Assembly: GCA_023053575.1 (NCBI GenBank)
Contig: JAKZAP010000013.1
Span: 2,800,001-2,864,000 of the forward strand
Direction: 5' to 3'
DNA: 64,000 nucleotides
From: Branchinecta lynchi
Taxonomy: Eukaryota; Arthropoda; Branchiopoda; Anostraca; Branchinectidae
Below, one piece after another: positions 56,549 through 64,000 of this stretch. The notes beneath the pieces were generated by a model. It saw only the letters and a list, made by a program, of their open reading frames with translations, had not been told where the DNA came from and did no database searches. The translations under genes and the position numbers were made by a program. Each line of letters starts with the position of its first letter. The stretch's first letter is position 1.

Positions 56549-57115
56549 CTACTTTACTTTTGCTTCTTTTTTGATGTCCCCGTTTTTTGACTTCCTAGGC
56601 CTTCCACGTACCCCATTACCCACAACTTTTTGTGTTCCAGGGAGTGTAAGCGCTTCACTTATGTTGACATCATCGGTTTTCTTCTTAGGTCTACCACGTA
56701 CACCATTACCGGTAACTTTTTGTGTTCCAGGAAGTTTTAGCGCTCCACCTGTGTTGGTCATTTTATCCATAATTTTCTTACCGGCGAATGTACCCAAAGC
56801 AGCAGCACCACTTGTTAAAGCTGCCTTACCAAGGGTAATTGCTAGCGGTATTAAAAATGGAAGTAATCCACCCTTTTGAATCGCTTCTTTCATCTGTTTG
56901 TATGATACATCAATATCACAGCCCTTATTGTTCATTTTACATGTTTCAATTTTATCAATTTGTCGTTTACTTAAAAGTAACTTAACTGGTTCTCGTTCAT
57001 TTTGTCTACTATGACTAACACGTATCTGACATTTTTGTTTAGCACCAAAGCATTTCTTCAGCTTTCCTTTCTGAAGCTTTGACAAATAAACTGTATACTC
57101 CATTGTTTCAACCAT
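56549..57115 (-). CDS. Maverick core-type protein with hydrophobic segment and two AT-hook-like repeats
   Basis: 188 residues. The N-terminus is Cys/Lys-rich (KLKKCFGAKQKCQIRVSHSR) and LSKRQIDKIETC leads to a hydrophobic Gly/Ala segment (LLPFLIPLAITLGKAALTSG), a pattern seen in Polinton proteins related to adenovirus core/membrane-associated proteins. The C-terminus has a tandem repeat: LPGTQKVTGNGVRGRPKKK and LPGTQKVVGNGVRGRPRKS, each with an R-G-R-P AT-hook core. This suggests DNA binding inside the virion. CCTAATAA precedes the ATG. The protease frame lies at -1 in its last 12 codons. Confidence 0.7.
   Translation of the reverse strand: MVETMEYTVYLSKLQKGKLKKCFGAKQKCQIRVSHSRQNEREPVKLLLSKRQIDKIETCKMNNKGCDIDVSYKQMKEAIQKGGLLPFLIPLAITLGKAALTSGAAALGTFAGKKIMDKMTNTGGALKLPGTQKVTGNGVRGRPKKKTDDVNISEALTLPGTQKVVGNGVRGRPRKSKNGDIKKEAKVK
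56582..56588 (-). other. Candidate -1 frameshift heptamer A AAA AAC before the protease
   Basis: The minus-strand codons are TCA AAA AAC GGG. The heptamer is in zero-frame register with the core-type gene, whose stop is at 56549-56551. The -1 frame is open from here through the protease. No obvious downstream stem-loop was seen by eye. Confidence 0.55.
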
Positions 57116-57145
57116 TTATTAGGGAATTAATTTATCTTATAAAAT

Positions 57146-57769
57146 TTATTTACCAGCCATAATTTTTTCTATTCTGGTAACGAATGGTTTGTCAACAGGT
57201 TTTAGCTCTTGCTCTAGAAGCCTTTTTAAAATATTTACTACTGCTCTTTCAATATTATCGATACGAGTTTTTTGACCAGCAATCTTTCCTTCAATTATAC
57301 CGTTATGGGTGTGTTGCCCAAGAAGCTTTTTGTCATAATCTAAAAGATTCATAGTTAACGTTGCTAAATTAACAGCATCATTTTTGTTTCTAGGGTTTTG
57401 AACATTTGTTATCAATTTGTTCTCAGCATCAATTTCTTTCTCATTAACTCGAATTATTTCTTTTACAAATAACCCTTTATCATTAATCCTTACCAATAAA
57501 TTTTTAGGAGAATCATGTACCGCAGTTAATCTGTTGATATCTTCGCTAAAATACTGATTTATCCCCACTTGTTGTGCGGTAATTTCTTCTTTAAATTGAT
57601 TCAGAATAATAGTCATGGATCTGAAACTAATAGCGTCCTGGTCAGCTTTCGCATCCCCTAACATAATAATTCTCTTACCTTGTAGGTTAATATTACCGTT
57701 GTCATCAGTTACTCTCTTTTCATTCGATTCGTTACTAACCTTTTTTCCAACACTACCAAATTTATTCAT
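57146..57769 (-). CDS. Maverick fibre-like protein
   Basis: 207 residues. Two copies of a motif known from phage and viral fibres, L-x-x-K-R-I-x-x-L-x-x-P/A-x-x-x-x-D-A: residues 28-48 (NLQGKRIIMLGDAKADQDAI) and near 115-137 (LITNVQNPRNKNDAVNL). HTHNGIIEG follows, then a helical C-terminus (IDNIERAVVNILKRLLEQ). Such proteins often trimerise as attachment fibres; that role here is inference. The start is TATAATAA-ATG. Confidence 0.6.
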   Translation of the reverse strand: MNKFGSVGKKVSNESNEKRVTDDNGNINLQGKRIIMLGDAKADQDAISFRSMTIILNQFKEEITAQQVGINQYFSEDINRLTAVHDSPKNLLVRINDKGLFVKEIIRVNEKEIDAENKLITNVQNPRNKNDAVNLATLTMNLLDYDKKLLGQHTHNGIIEGKIAGQKTRIDNIERAVVNILKRLLEQELKPVDKPFVTRIEKIMAGK

Positions 57770-57785
57770 TTATTATAGAAATAAA

Positions 57786-58463
57786 TTATCCGGTAAATTT
57801 TTCAAAGTTTTTCCTGTACTTAAGGGTTTTATCTTTTATTTTTAAATCTATGAAGAAAAAACCGTAGCCCTTGGTTGCAGTCTCGAATTGTTTGAGAAAT
57901 TTTTCATTGTCTATACTGGATACATGGCTTTGTCTTATTAATTTTACTTCTTTTGGATTAGAACACTGAAAGAATGCAAAATAATTGCACTGGAGCCTTA
58001 TCACCTTTGGCGTTTTATGATAGCTCTGTGACAAGTAAATAATTGAAGCATTTTTCTTTCTTCCTCTTATGAATAAATCTTCTATTTTCTTCTGGTCTTT
58101 TTCAGTGACAAAATCGTCAAAGATAATCAAGTTTTGGTACTCAGGGTCTAAGTCGTCAACATCGACAATATCATCAAGATTGTTACTTACTGTTAAGACT
58201 TTCGATTTGCATTGTGACTCCAAAGTGGTTAAATTGGTTATAAGGTCTTGATATTTATCTTCTTCAAGATCTTTAGCATACAAGTATATTCGGTTGAAAC
58301 AAAGATATTCATAAATTAAATTCAAAAGAAGGTTAGTTTTCCCTGTTCCAGAACTACCACAAATTAAGAGTCTAAATGGCCACTGAGGTGCAAGGTCGTG
58401 CTTATTCTGATAAGTGTTCTTTTCACTAAAGTCATAGACTTTGATTGGAGCCTTTTCATTCAT
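57786..58463 (-). CDS. Maverick FtsK/HerA-type genome packaging ATPase
   Basis: 225 residues. Walker A GSSGTGKT at 36-43, Walker B LIIFDD at 112-117, and the sensor-like IIYLSQSYHKTPKVIRLQC follow in the order of A32-like packaging ATPases of Polintons, virophages and NCLDVs. It would pump DNA into the capsid. CCTAAATAA precedes the ATG. The upstream gap to the polymerase gene holds the 21-base array. Confidence 0.88.
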   Translation of the reverse strand: MNEKAPIKVYDFSEKNTYQNKHDLAPQWPFRLLICGSSGTGKTNLLLNLIYEYLCFNRIYLYAKDLEEDKYQDLITNLTTLESQCKSKVLTVSNNLDDIVDVDDLDPEYQNLIIFDDFVTEKDQKKIEDLFIRGRKKNASIIYLSQSYHKTPKVIRLQCNYFAFFQCSNPKEVKLIRQSHVSSIDNEKFLKQFETATKGYGFFFIDLKIKDKTLKYRKNFEKFTG

Positions 58464-58508
58464 TTATTTAGGAAGAATTTTTCATTATAAGATTTACTTG
58501 AGTATTTT

Positions 58509-58781
58509 AAGTATATACCTGAAGTTTTGAAGTAGGTACTTGAATTCTTTAAGTAGGTACTTGATTTTTTTAAGTAGGTACTTGAATTTTTTAAGTAGGT
58601 ACTTGAATTTTTTAAGTAGGTACTTGATTTTTTTAAGTAGGTACTTGATTTTTTTAAGTAGGGACTTGATTTTTTTAAGTAGGTACTTGAATTTTTTAAG
58701 TAGGTACTTGAAGTTTTGAAGTAGGTACTTGAATTTTTTAAGTAGGTACTTGAAGTTTTGAAGTAGGTACTTGAATTTAAT
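58509..58781. repeat. 21-base tandem array at the polymerase 3' end
   Basis: Twelve units of AAGTAGGTACTTGA plus about seven T/A/G bases, exactly 21 bases each (58530-58781), are preceded by one degenerate unit at 58509. Each unit holds the inverted pair AAGTA-GG-TACTT. The last unit overlaps the polymerase stop codon (58777-58779). Confidence 0.9.
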
Positions 58782-59544
58782 GTTTATAACCTAAAGGTAA
58801 AGTGTGTATTTTATCATTTGTTACTATCCTTTTATCATCCTTAGGATCTAACGCTTTTTTATTCTGTTCTTCTAGAAACATATTGTGCTTGTATGATCTT
58901 AAGTTATACTGGGTTATAGAAAGGTTTTCCGTTTTACCAAATAGTACATCCTTATAGTTTTGAATCGTAATTTTATCTTTAACTATATTGGTTTTTATTC
59001 CTTTCAGTTTTTTGCTAGCTTTTGAAGGGTCTTGGTTGTCCTTTAAATAAGCATATACTTTTGATCGTAATCCAACAAACTCTGTCATAACCTGTCCACC
59101 TAATTCATCTTTCATCATTCCTATCACTTTCTTATTTACATTAGGAAACCTATATGGATTATCTTTCGCATAATCAGATGTATCGAACCTCTCATTCAAA
59201 TCCTGTTTGATATCTTGATAAAAATCTTCAGTTCTAATATCATATATGAAAGAATCAGTGTCCATATAACACAAATCAATTTTATCTCCATATTTAGGCT
59301 TCATATAATCATAATGGAATTCATACATCAATAACTTGGATAGTTCCAATACAGCAAAGCCGATATACATTGGTTTGTCTAATTTTATCTTTTCCTTTGA
59401 CATTCTTGCTACTGAAAAGTTTTCACTGAATATTATTTCAGATTTAAAGTTGGGTTTCTTTATTATTTTTTCTCTTGTTTCATTATCCGTTATTATTCCA
59501 TATCCGCTCGCTTCCTTACGTTTTCCATAGTTTTTCCAAAGCAA
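58777..59544 (-). CDS. Protein-primed DNA polymerase B, C-terminal part (separate frame)
   Basis: 255 residues open. Motif C YMDTDS (catalytic aspartates near 95-97) is preceded by NETREKIIKKPNFKSEIIF and KPMYIGFAVLELSKLLMYEF, as in Polinton polymerases, and followed by the palm/thumb (DELGGQVMTEFVGLRSKVYA). It has no own ATG signal. The family's order puts this directly after the end of 59493-62840, but in the -1 frame relative to it. The two frames overlap by 52 bases. Confidence 0.85.
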   Translation of the reverse strand: MLWKNYGKRKEASGYGIITDNETREKIIKKPNFKSEIIFSENFSVARMSKEKIKLDKPMYIGFAVLELSKLLMYEFHYDYMKPKYGDKIDLCYMDTDSFIYDIRTEDFYQDIKQDLNERFDTSDYAKDNPYRFPNVNKKVIGMMKDELGGQVMTEFVGLRSKVYAYLKDNQDPSKASKKLKGIKTNIVKDKITIQNYKDVLFGKTENLSITQYNLRSYKHNMFLEEQNKKALDPKDDKRIVTNDKIHTLPLGYKH

Positions 59545-62500
59545 GCATTATTCATAAGCTTAAAGAAATCCTTTTCAAAATCATTTGTACCTTTAGTTCT
59601 AAGTGCTGTGTTGTGGTCTATATATCCTTTTAAGTAAGCACTTTCAGTGAATCCTAGTATTCTGTGTACTCTCTTCAATATCAAACCTTTCTGTAAATAA
59701 AATTCTAGATTCCTGTGGTGAACTACATAGTTGGTTTTATCTAATACTGTAGTACATAGCTTACCATTAAAATGTTCGGGTGCTAATGGTAAATCCTTGT
59801 GTAATTCGTGTAGTTCTTTTGGATATTCTAAATCTACCTCATATATAGCACCTACATTCTGTAATTTCATTATCGAATTGATGTGAGTTTTTAGATGATT
59901 GTAATAGTCGATTGATTCGTATTCATTCCTTTCTTTCAAATCATCCGGTATTGGAATGAATTGGAAATTATTCGCTGGTAATTGTTGTGACATAGCCCAA
60001 CCATATAAATTATTAGCGTCTAAATACATTAAATAATTAGGTGGTTTATGCTTATTATAATCACTTGTATATTTATTATTTGCTTTTGCGTATCTTTTCA
60101 TACATTGGGATACACCACCTCTTATTCCCTTTTCAATGAATGTATACATGTCTTCCTTCGAGAATAGTGGTAGTTCTACTTTTGAATGCTTTAAGAAAGA
60201 ATCCCATGTCAACCCAGGAGCTGAGAAGTAATGAAGTGGATCCAAATCATAATTATGTATACAAACGTTCCTGAAATTCTCCACAACATCTGATAGAATT
60301 AACACATCACTTTTTAGGTATAATTTAGTATAATCAAGTAATGTTTCACAGTTAAATTGTTTCCATATAGATACCGCTCTTTTATAATCACTTTTGTCAA
60401 TACCTTTCCCCGTCAACCTAGAATAAAAGCTTTCTATGGATGGTAAGTTTGTACAATTCATTTTATCGAAACTGTCTACGAATTCATACGGATATACCCC
60501 TTTTTTAATTATTTCTTTGAATTCTTCATCGTTATTGAAACTATTCGATGTGTACTTGAAATTCTCTCTTAGATGATTACAGGGTACTTTGCAATCACAT
60601 TTCGCTAAATTTGCTGATAGTTTGTCTAAAGATGAAGCCATAAATCTAATCGAATCTATAAACCGGATCTCATATTTTATTTCCGTATCCGTCTTTCTTA
60701 TACTTATTGATTTCGAGAATGAGATGAAACTTTCTGCACTTTCAAAAATTCCGTTATCAGGTATCAATTCTCTAACAAATAAATGAGAGTCATATTTTGA
60801 TAAATTATGCATTACTACCGGGATATGCCTAGGAATCCTGTATTTCATATTACATTCAGCATGAGCAAATCCCCTATCTTCTCCTGTCATGTGGTCGTGA
60901 TCAAAGTGAGGATTTTCAGTAATTTCAGTTGTACAGATGTGACAAGTCTTATTCATTAGATTTTTCCATTTTTCGGTAATTTCTCCATTGGTATAAGTAT
61001 GGTTTCTTTGTCTGCTTTCATATTTGTTTGCAATTTCTGTGGATACTATTGTAACGGTTTTAACAAAATGTTCTGCAGCGTCTTCACCGAAATAGTCATA
61101 GTATTTGTTCTGGTTTGTATCAAAGGAACAGCATACCTGAAACCCGTAAGCAAATGGTTTCTGTTTGGCCACTTTTATTGTTTTCTTCCCGTTTACCTGA
61201 TTGTATTCTTCGTTATAAGACTCAAAGTCTGCTATTATGCAATAAGGTACTTTCATTTGTTTTGCAATATTTTTATATTGTATACTTGAACCTTCAGGAG
61301 GCATTATGATATCAGGATCTTCGCAATTATTTTTACTTTCATGTTTTTCAAAGCATTCTTCCTTCTTAAAATGCCTTCCGCAATAAGTGCAGAGGTATGT
61401 CTTTGTTTTCTTTTTAGATATTTGGGGACCAACTAATCTGCTCAGATCCTTTACCAGTACATAATGATTATCGAAATATAATAAATTAATAACATGTTTA
61501 GCTGTTTTGCCATTGATTGTACTTTTTAGTATATGACTTCTGATTATTTTCTCTTTATCAATTTGAAATAAACAAATTTTAATGTTGTATCTATTTTCAA
61601 ATTTGTGTATATCTTTAGTATCCATTGGGAAGTTGGTAACCCCTTCGAAATCAAATTCGTTCTCATATTGTTTATATTTCGAAATTCTTTCCGGATGATC
61701 CTTAGCTGGATGTAGATTTGCTAAGATAGACCAAAGGAAACATTTCTGGTCGTTATTTTCAATATTCAAGCAAGCTCTTTTATTTCTTACGAAATCTGGC
61801 AGTATTTTAAACGTTCCTCCCATGTAAGATTCTATTCGCGTCATCCTATAATCAATTCCTTCATACCGACTAAATTGTAACCCAGATCGAGGGGTATTAC
61901 TTAAAGAACTAAGTCTCTTGTTATTATCATTCAAATGATTATGAATAAGAATGCTATTTTTATTTAAAATCCAAGAAGTACTGTTGTAATACACTACTAC
62001 TTCTTCATCATTCTCCTGTCTATAGAATATAACCCTGGTTACAAACTGAACTCTATATTGATAAAGTTCATTCATCCGCCGCTGTAAATCGGCGAAAGTA
62101 AAAGCAATAAGAGTATGTTCATCTCTTCCATTGCTTTCAACTGATACGTTTATAGTGAATATATTCTCACTTTCCCTAGAGATAGTAGGTTGTTGTTCTT
62201 CTTCAGTTCTAAATAAATGATCAGGAATTAATTTTTCTTCTTTGATTTTTTTCTTATTTATGAAGAGAGTTGATAAACCAATTGGTTTCTGTCTACTGTT
62301 ATCACGTCTTTCTGTTTGATCTCTTATGATATCTCTATTTTTCTGTACGGAATCTTTATGTTTGGTAATAATATTATTATAGTATTCTCCAACTCTTTTT
62401 AGTACTTCTTCTCGGTTTCCGCGAGTTGATAGGTTCTTGTTTTTCAGAAATCTTTTTAATTCGCTTGTCTCTTTTTCTTTGTTATCATTGTATTCGTGTT

Positions 62501-62840
62501 TTAGTTTTGTAATGGTGATATTATTTTCTCTTATCTCATCTTCCAGAATGGTTCGTAATCTCGGTTCTGGTTTGTAGTCGGATGGTCTGTTCTTATTATG
62601 AGTTCTTTCGTTTCTGCGTTCAATTTTAATTTTATCTTCAGCTATCAAAATATACTTATTAAGATGGTTTATTATATTATTTGTTATTTCATGTTTCTTA
62701 GCTCCATTTGTTTTGATTTTATTAATTTTCGCATAAGTCCGCAGTTCATTATATGTGTATAGCGATAATCTTTGTATAACCGCTTTGTTGTTTGATATAA
62801 CCTTTTTACAAAGCTGAATAACCTCTGCAGTATTCATCAT
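59493..62840 (-). CDS. Protein-primed DNA polymerase B, N-terminal and exonuclease/motif A-B part
   Basis: 1115 residues. Two SAP-like helices (about 26-60 and 126-150: ELKRFLKNKNLSTRGNREEV). An OTU-like cysteine fold (341-470) with C367 (KCFLW) and H459 (NHYVLVKDLSRL). A C-x2-C zinc motif (484-506). Exo I DFE (538-540), an endonuclease VII-like HNH insert (633-664, FDHDHMTGEDRG), Exo II HNLSKYD, Exo III YLKSD (841-845), motif A YLDANNLYG (939-947) and motif B NNACFGKTMEN at the end. Motif C is missing because the frame stops at 59493. CTATTAA precedes the ATG at 62838-62840. Confidence 0.9.
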   Translation of the reverse strand: MMNTAEVIQLCKKVISNNKAVIQRLSLYTYNELRTYAKINKIKTNGAKKHEITNNIINHLNKYILIAEDKIKIERRNERTHNKNRPSDYKPEPRLRTILEDEIRENNITITKLKHEYNDNKEKETSELKRFLKNKNLSTRGNREEVLKRVGEYYNNIITKHKDSVQKNRDIIRDQTERRDNSRQKPIGLSTLFINKKKIKEEKLIPDHLFRTEEEQQPTISRESENIFTINVSVESNGRDEHTLIAFTFADLQRRMNELYQYRVQFVTRVIFYRQENDEEVVVYYNSTSWILNKNSILIHNHLNDNNKRLSSLSNTPRSGLQFSRYEGIDYRMTRIESYMGGTFKILPDFVRNKRACLNIENNDQKCFLWSILANLHPAKDHPERISKYKQYENEFDFEGVTNFPMDTKDIHKFENRYNIKICLFQIDKEKIIRSHILKSTINGKTAKHVINLLYFDNHYVLVKDLSRLVGPQISKKKTKTYLCTYCGRHFKKEECFEKHESKNNCEDPDIIMPPEGSSIQYKNIAKQMKVPYCIIADFESYNEEYNQVNGKKTIKVAKQKPFAYGFQVCCSFDTNQNKYYDYFGEDAAEHFVKTVTIVSTEIANKYESRQRNHTYTNGEITEKWKNLMNKTCHICTTEITENPHFDHDHMTGEDRGFAHAECNMKYRIPRHIPVVMHNLSKYDSHLFVRELIPDNGIFESAESFISFSKSISIRKTDTEIKYEIRFIDSIRFMASSLDKLSANLAKCDCKVPCNHLRENFKYTSNSFNNDEEFKEIIKKGVYPYEFVDSFDKMNCTNLPSIESFYSRLTGKGIDKSDYKRAVSIWKQFNCETLLDYTKLYLKSDVLILSDVVENFRNVCIHNYDLDPLHYFSAPGLTWDSFLKHSKVELPLFSKEDMYTFIEKGIRGGVSQCMKRYAKANNKYTSDYNKHKPPNYLMYLDANNLYGWAMSQQLPANNFQFIPIPDDLKERNEYESIDYYNHLKTHINSIMKLQNVGAIYEVDLEYPKELHELHKDLPLAPEHFNGKLCTTVLDKTNYVVHHRNLEFYLQKGLILKRVHRILGFTESAYLKGYIDHNTALRTKGTNDFEKDFFKLMNNACFGKTMENVRKRADME

Positions 62841-63140
62841 TTAATAGGGGAACATTTTTATTAATGAATTTCCCAGTCTGCGTTTTCTCAGCCGTAAAGA
62901 AAAGCACTGGTTTTCCAAATCCTTTACTATGTATTTTCCGACGCCCTTATGGGTTTCGCACATGCTTTACTACTAGTCACGGGTTTCCTTTATTCTTTAC
63001 TACTCTTGACGAAATCGGCATTTGGTTACTACTCTTAACGAAAATCCGCTTTTGGTTACTACTCTTGACGAAATCGGCATTTGGTTACTACTCTTTATTT
63101 TGTTAGAAATATTTTTCGAAACAATTTTATTATATTATAA
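62841..63140. promoter_or_regulatory. Divergent intergenic region with a 29-30-base repeat
   Basis: This lies between the leftward polymerase and the rightward membrane protein gene. TTACTACTCTTGACGAAATC...GGCATTTGG is repeated three times at 62997-63086, with a partial fourth. It is the only divergent gap in the element, so it probably holds both promoters. Confidence 0.5.
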
Positions 63141-63560
63141 ATGGAAGAATTAGAAAAGAAAATGTATGTTTACCGTCGCAGTTACAAGTACTACAATCGT
63201 ATAAGTAATAGCTTACTTGTATCCAAATTCCTCTTTTCAGCAGCAGGAATGTCTGCGTTTCTAGTGCTACCGCTAGCTTCTTTAAGTTTGGGTGCTGTTA
63301 TCATCGAAATAATTGAAAAGCAATTAAGCATTGCTGATAGAAAAGCAGAATTTAGGACTATTTATGATTTTTATACTGAGTTGTTGTCAATGCTAAAATG
63401 CGGACAGTTAACAATTGAGGAGGTAATTCAGAGAGAAACAGAGATGCGTAAAACCTTTCGATTTTTTCCTCGCGAAAAATACATGAAACAAGTCCGTCTG
63501 AATGGCTATAAATATTGCAAGAATACATCAATAGTTCAGAAGAATGTTCCACCAGTGTGA
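63141..63560 (+). CDS. Maverick small membrane protein
   Basis: 139 residues. A Tyr/Arg-rich N-terminus is followed by two adjacent hydrophobic stretches (SKFLFSAAGMSAFLVLPLAS, LSLGAVIIEI) and a helical domain (IYDFYTELLSMLKCGQLTIE, EVIQRETEMRKTF). Small proteins of this pattern occur in other Polintons; function unknown. TTATAA is directly before the ATG, the same signal as on the opposite strand. Confidence 0.65.
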   Translation: MEELEKKMYVYRRSYKYYNRISNSLLVSKFLFSAAGMSAFLVLPLASLSLGAVIIEIIEKQLSIADRKAEFRTIYDFYTELLSMLKCGQLTIEEVIQRETEMRKTFRFFPREKYMKQVRLNGYKYCKNTSIVQKNVPPV

Positions 63561-63651
63561 CTCTTCACACATAACCACCACCTAGCAACAAAATCTAGCT
63601 TATAACTCAATCAATGAAACACCAATTTATTGAGAAAACTTAATTCAACAT
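63561..63651. other. Short convergent gap
   Basis: A 91-base AT-rich gap between convergent genes; nothing further seen. Confidence 0.3.
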
Positions 63652-64000
63652 TTATAGACTCAGATTATCAAAATCAATCAACACTTCATCGGATAAGAAA
63701 ACTTGCGCAGGATGCTCCTTGAGTAATGAAGACAATATCTCATCCTCTTGGATCGCTTTGCGAATAGCTTTTTCATTTTCGACGATGCAATAGTACCCTT
63801 TCCCACAGAAAGCTATTCCAGGATATTCGCGGACTAATCCATACAACTGAAGATATCTTCTTATTGTTGATTTGCTTTCTCCATATTTCTTAAATCGTTC
63901 TTCAAGAAAACACTTGTGCAGATTCTCAGGGTTGTCATTGAACAGTTTTTGCATGTACGCATACACTTCACCTTTTTTCGCTTTTAGTAACACTGATAAA
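63652..64000 (-). CDS. Partial Maverick gene at window edge, winged-helix-like
   Basis: At least 113 residues are open to the edge, and no ATG lies inside, so the start is to the right. GESKSTIRRYLQLYGLVREY reads as a helix-turn-helix, followed by FCGKGYYCIV and a charged C-terminus (AIQEDEILSSLLKEHPAQVF). It may be a DNA-binding regulator. No family is recognised. Confidence 0.5.
   Translation of the reverse strand, partial: LSVLLKAKKGEVYAYMQKLFNDNPENLHKCFLEERFKKYGESKSTIRRYLQLYGLVREYPGIAFCGKGYYCIVENEKAIRKAIQEDEILSSLLKEHPAQVFLSDEVLIDFDNLSL

Larger units (their letters stand above)
51165..64000. mobile_element. Maverick/Polinton DNA transposon (right end outside window)
   Basis: The element carries the Polinton signature set: protein-primed DNA polymerase B, retroviral-type integrase, packaging ATPase, adenain-like protease, double-jelly-roll major and single-jelly-roll minor capsid proteins. 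Genes are packed with 20-60-base gaps, are AT-rich relative to the host intron, and share a TAAATG start signal. The left terminus is placed tentatively at AGTAGTTATATAAAGGGG near 51165, where the LINE frame ends, because Polinton termini usually start with AG. A split polymerase and an in-frame stop suggest this copy is at least partly inactive. Confidence 0.9.

Noticed and set aside
56571..56879. Plus-strand 102-codon frame with a repeated sequence
   Set aside because: It is the antisense shadow of the duplicated AT-hook region of the core-type gene.
58509..58781. CRISPR-like array
   Set aside because: Units are contiguous 21-base repeats without unique spacers, in an animal transposon; this is a tandem array.
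60999..61289. Hydrophobic plus-strand open frame of 96 codons inside the polymerase gene
   Set aside because: It is antisense to conserved exonuclease-region sequence of the polymerase and has no TAAATG signal.
62864..63106. Plus-strand 80-codon frame beginning MNFPVCVF
   Set aside because: It runs through the 29-30-base direct repeats of the divergent promoter gap, so its apparent protein repeat is a DNA repeat, and it is followed closely by the better supported gene at 63141.

Overview
The window looks like invertebrate animal nuclear DNA. It holds one sparse, multi-exon gene with kilobase introns packed with transposable elements, and a Maverick/Polinton virus-like DNA transposon at the right end. 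The phylum cannot be fixed from the sequence. An arthropod is plausible because the host gene reads like an apolipophorin or large discoidal lipoprotein. Host gene: thirteen plus-strand exons between 2213 and 49123 form an uninterrupted phase chain of 3120 coding bases (1040 codons). They encode the beta-rich middle or C-terminal part of a large lipid transfer protein, with recurring T-P-F/W modules. No start or stop exon is visible, so the gene should continue beyond both sides.  Introns: they are built of identifiable insertions. Helentron-like (HINE-type) non-autonomous elements with about 140-base internal repeats occupy 1-2160, 6400-7130, 8870-10680, 26820-32216 and 43140-44120. There are also two solo LTRs, two hAT-type MITEs and a larger hAT element, a MULE-like foldback element, TA-, TTAA-, 3-base and 2-base target-duplication MITEs, several LINE relics with reverse transcriptase fragments, and a tRNA-Thr-like gene. 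Many carry target site duplications readable directly in the sequence.  Maverick (about 51165 to beyond 64000): most genes are on the minus strand. From left to right they are a small beta-rich protein, major capsid protein, small pVI-like protein, minor capsid protein, a coiled-coil protein broken by a stop, integrase, a zinc-ribbon protein, adenain-like protease, an AT-hook/hydrophobic core-type protein, a fibre-like protein, packaging ATPase, and a protein-primed DNA polymerase split in two frames. A membrane protein gene runs rightward at 63141 and a partial gene lies at the right edge. Together they provide replication (polymerase), insertion (integrase), packaging (ATPase) and virion assembly and maturation (capsids, protease).  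Most notable: eleven Maverick genes on both strands have TAA directly before the ATG (TAAATG). The two genes without this signal, protease and integrase, instead lie in the -1 frame downstream of slippery heptamers (A AAA AAC and T TTA AAA) in the preceding gene. A 12-13 copy 21-base array sits exactly at the polymerase stop codon.
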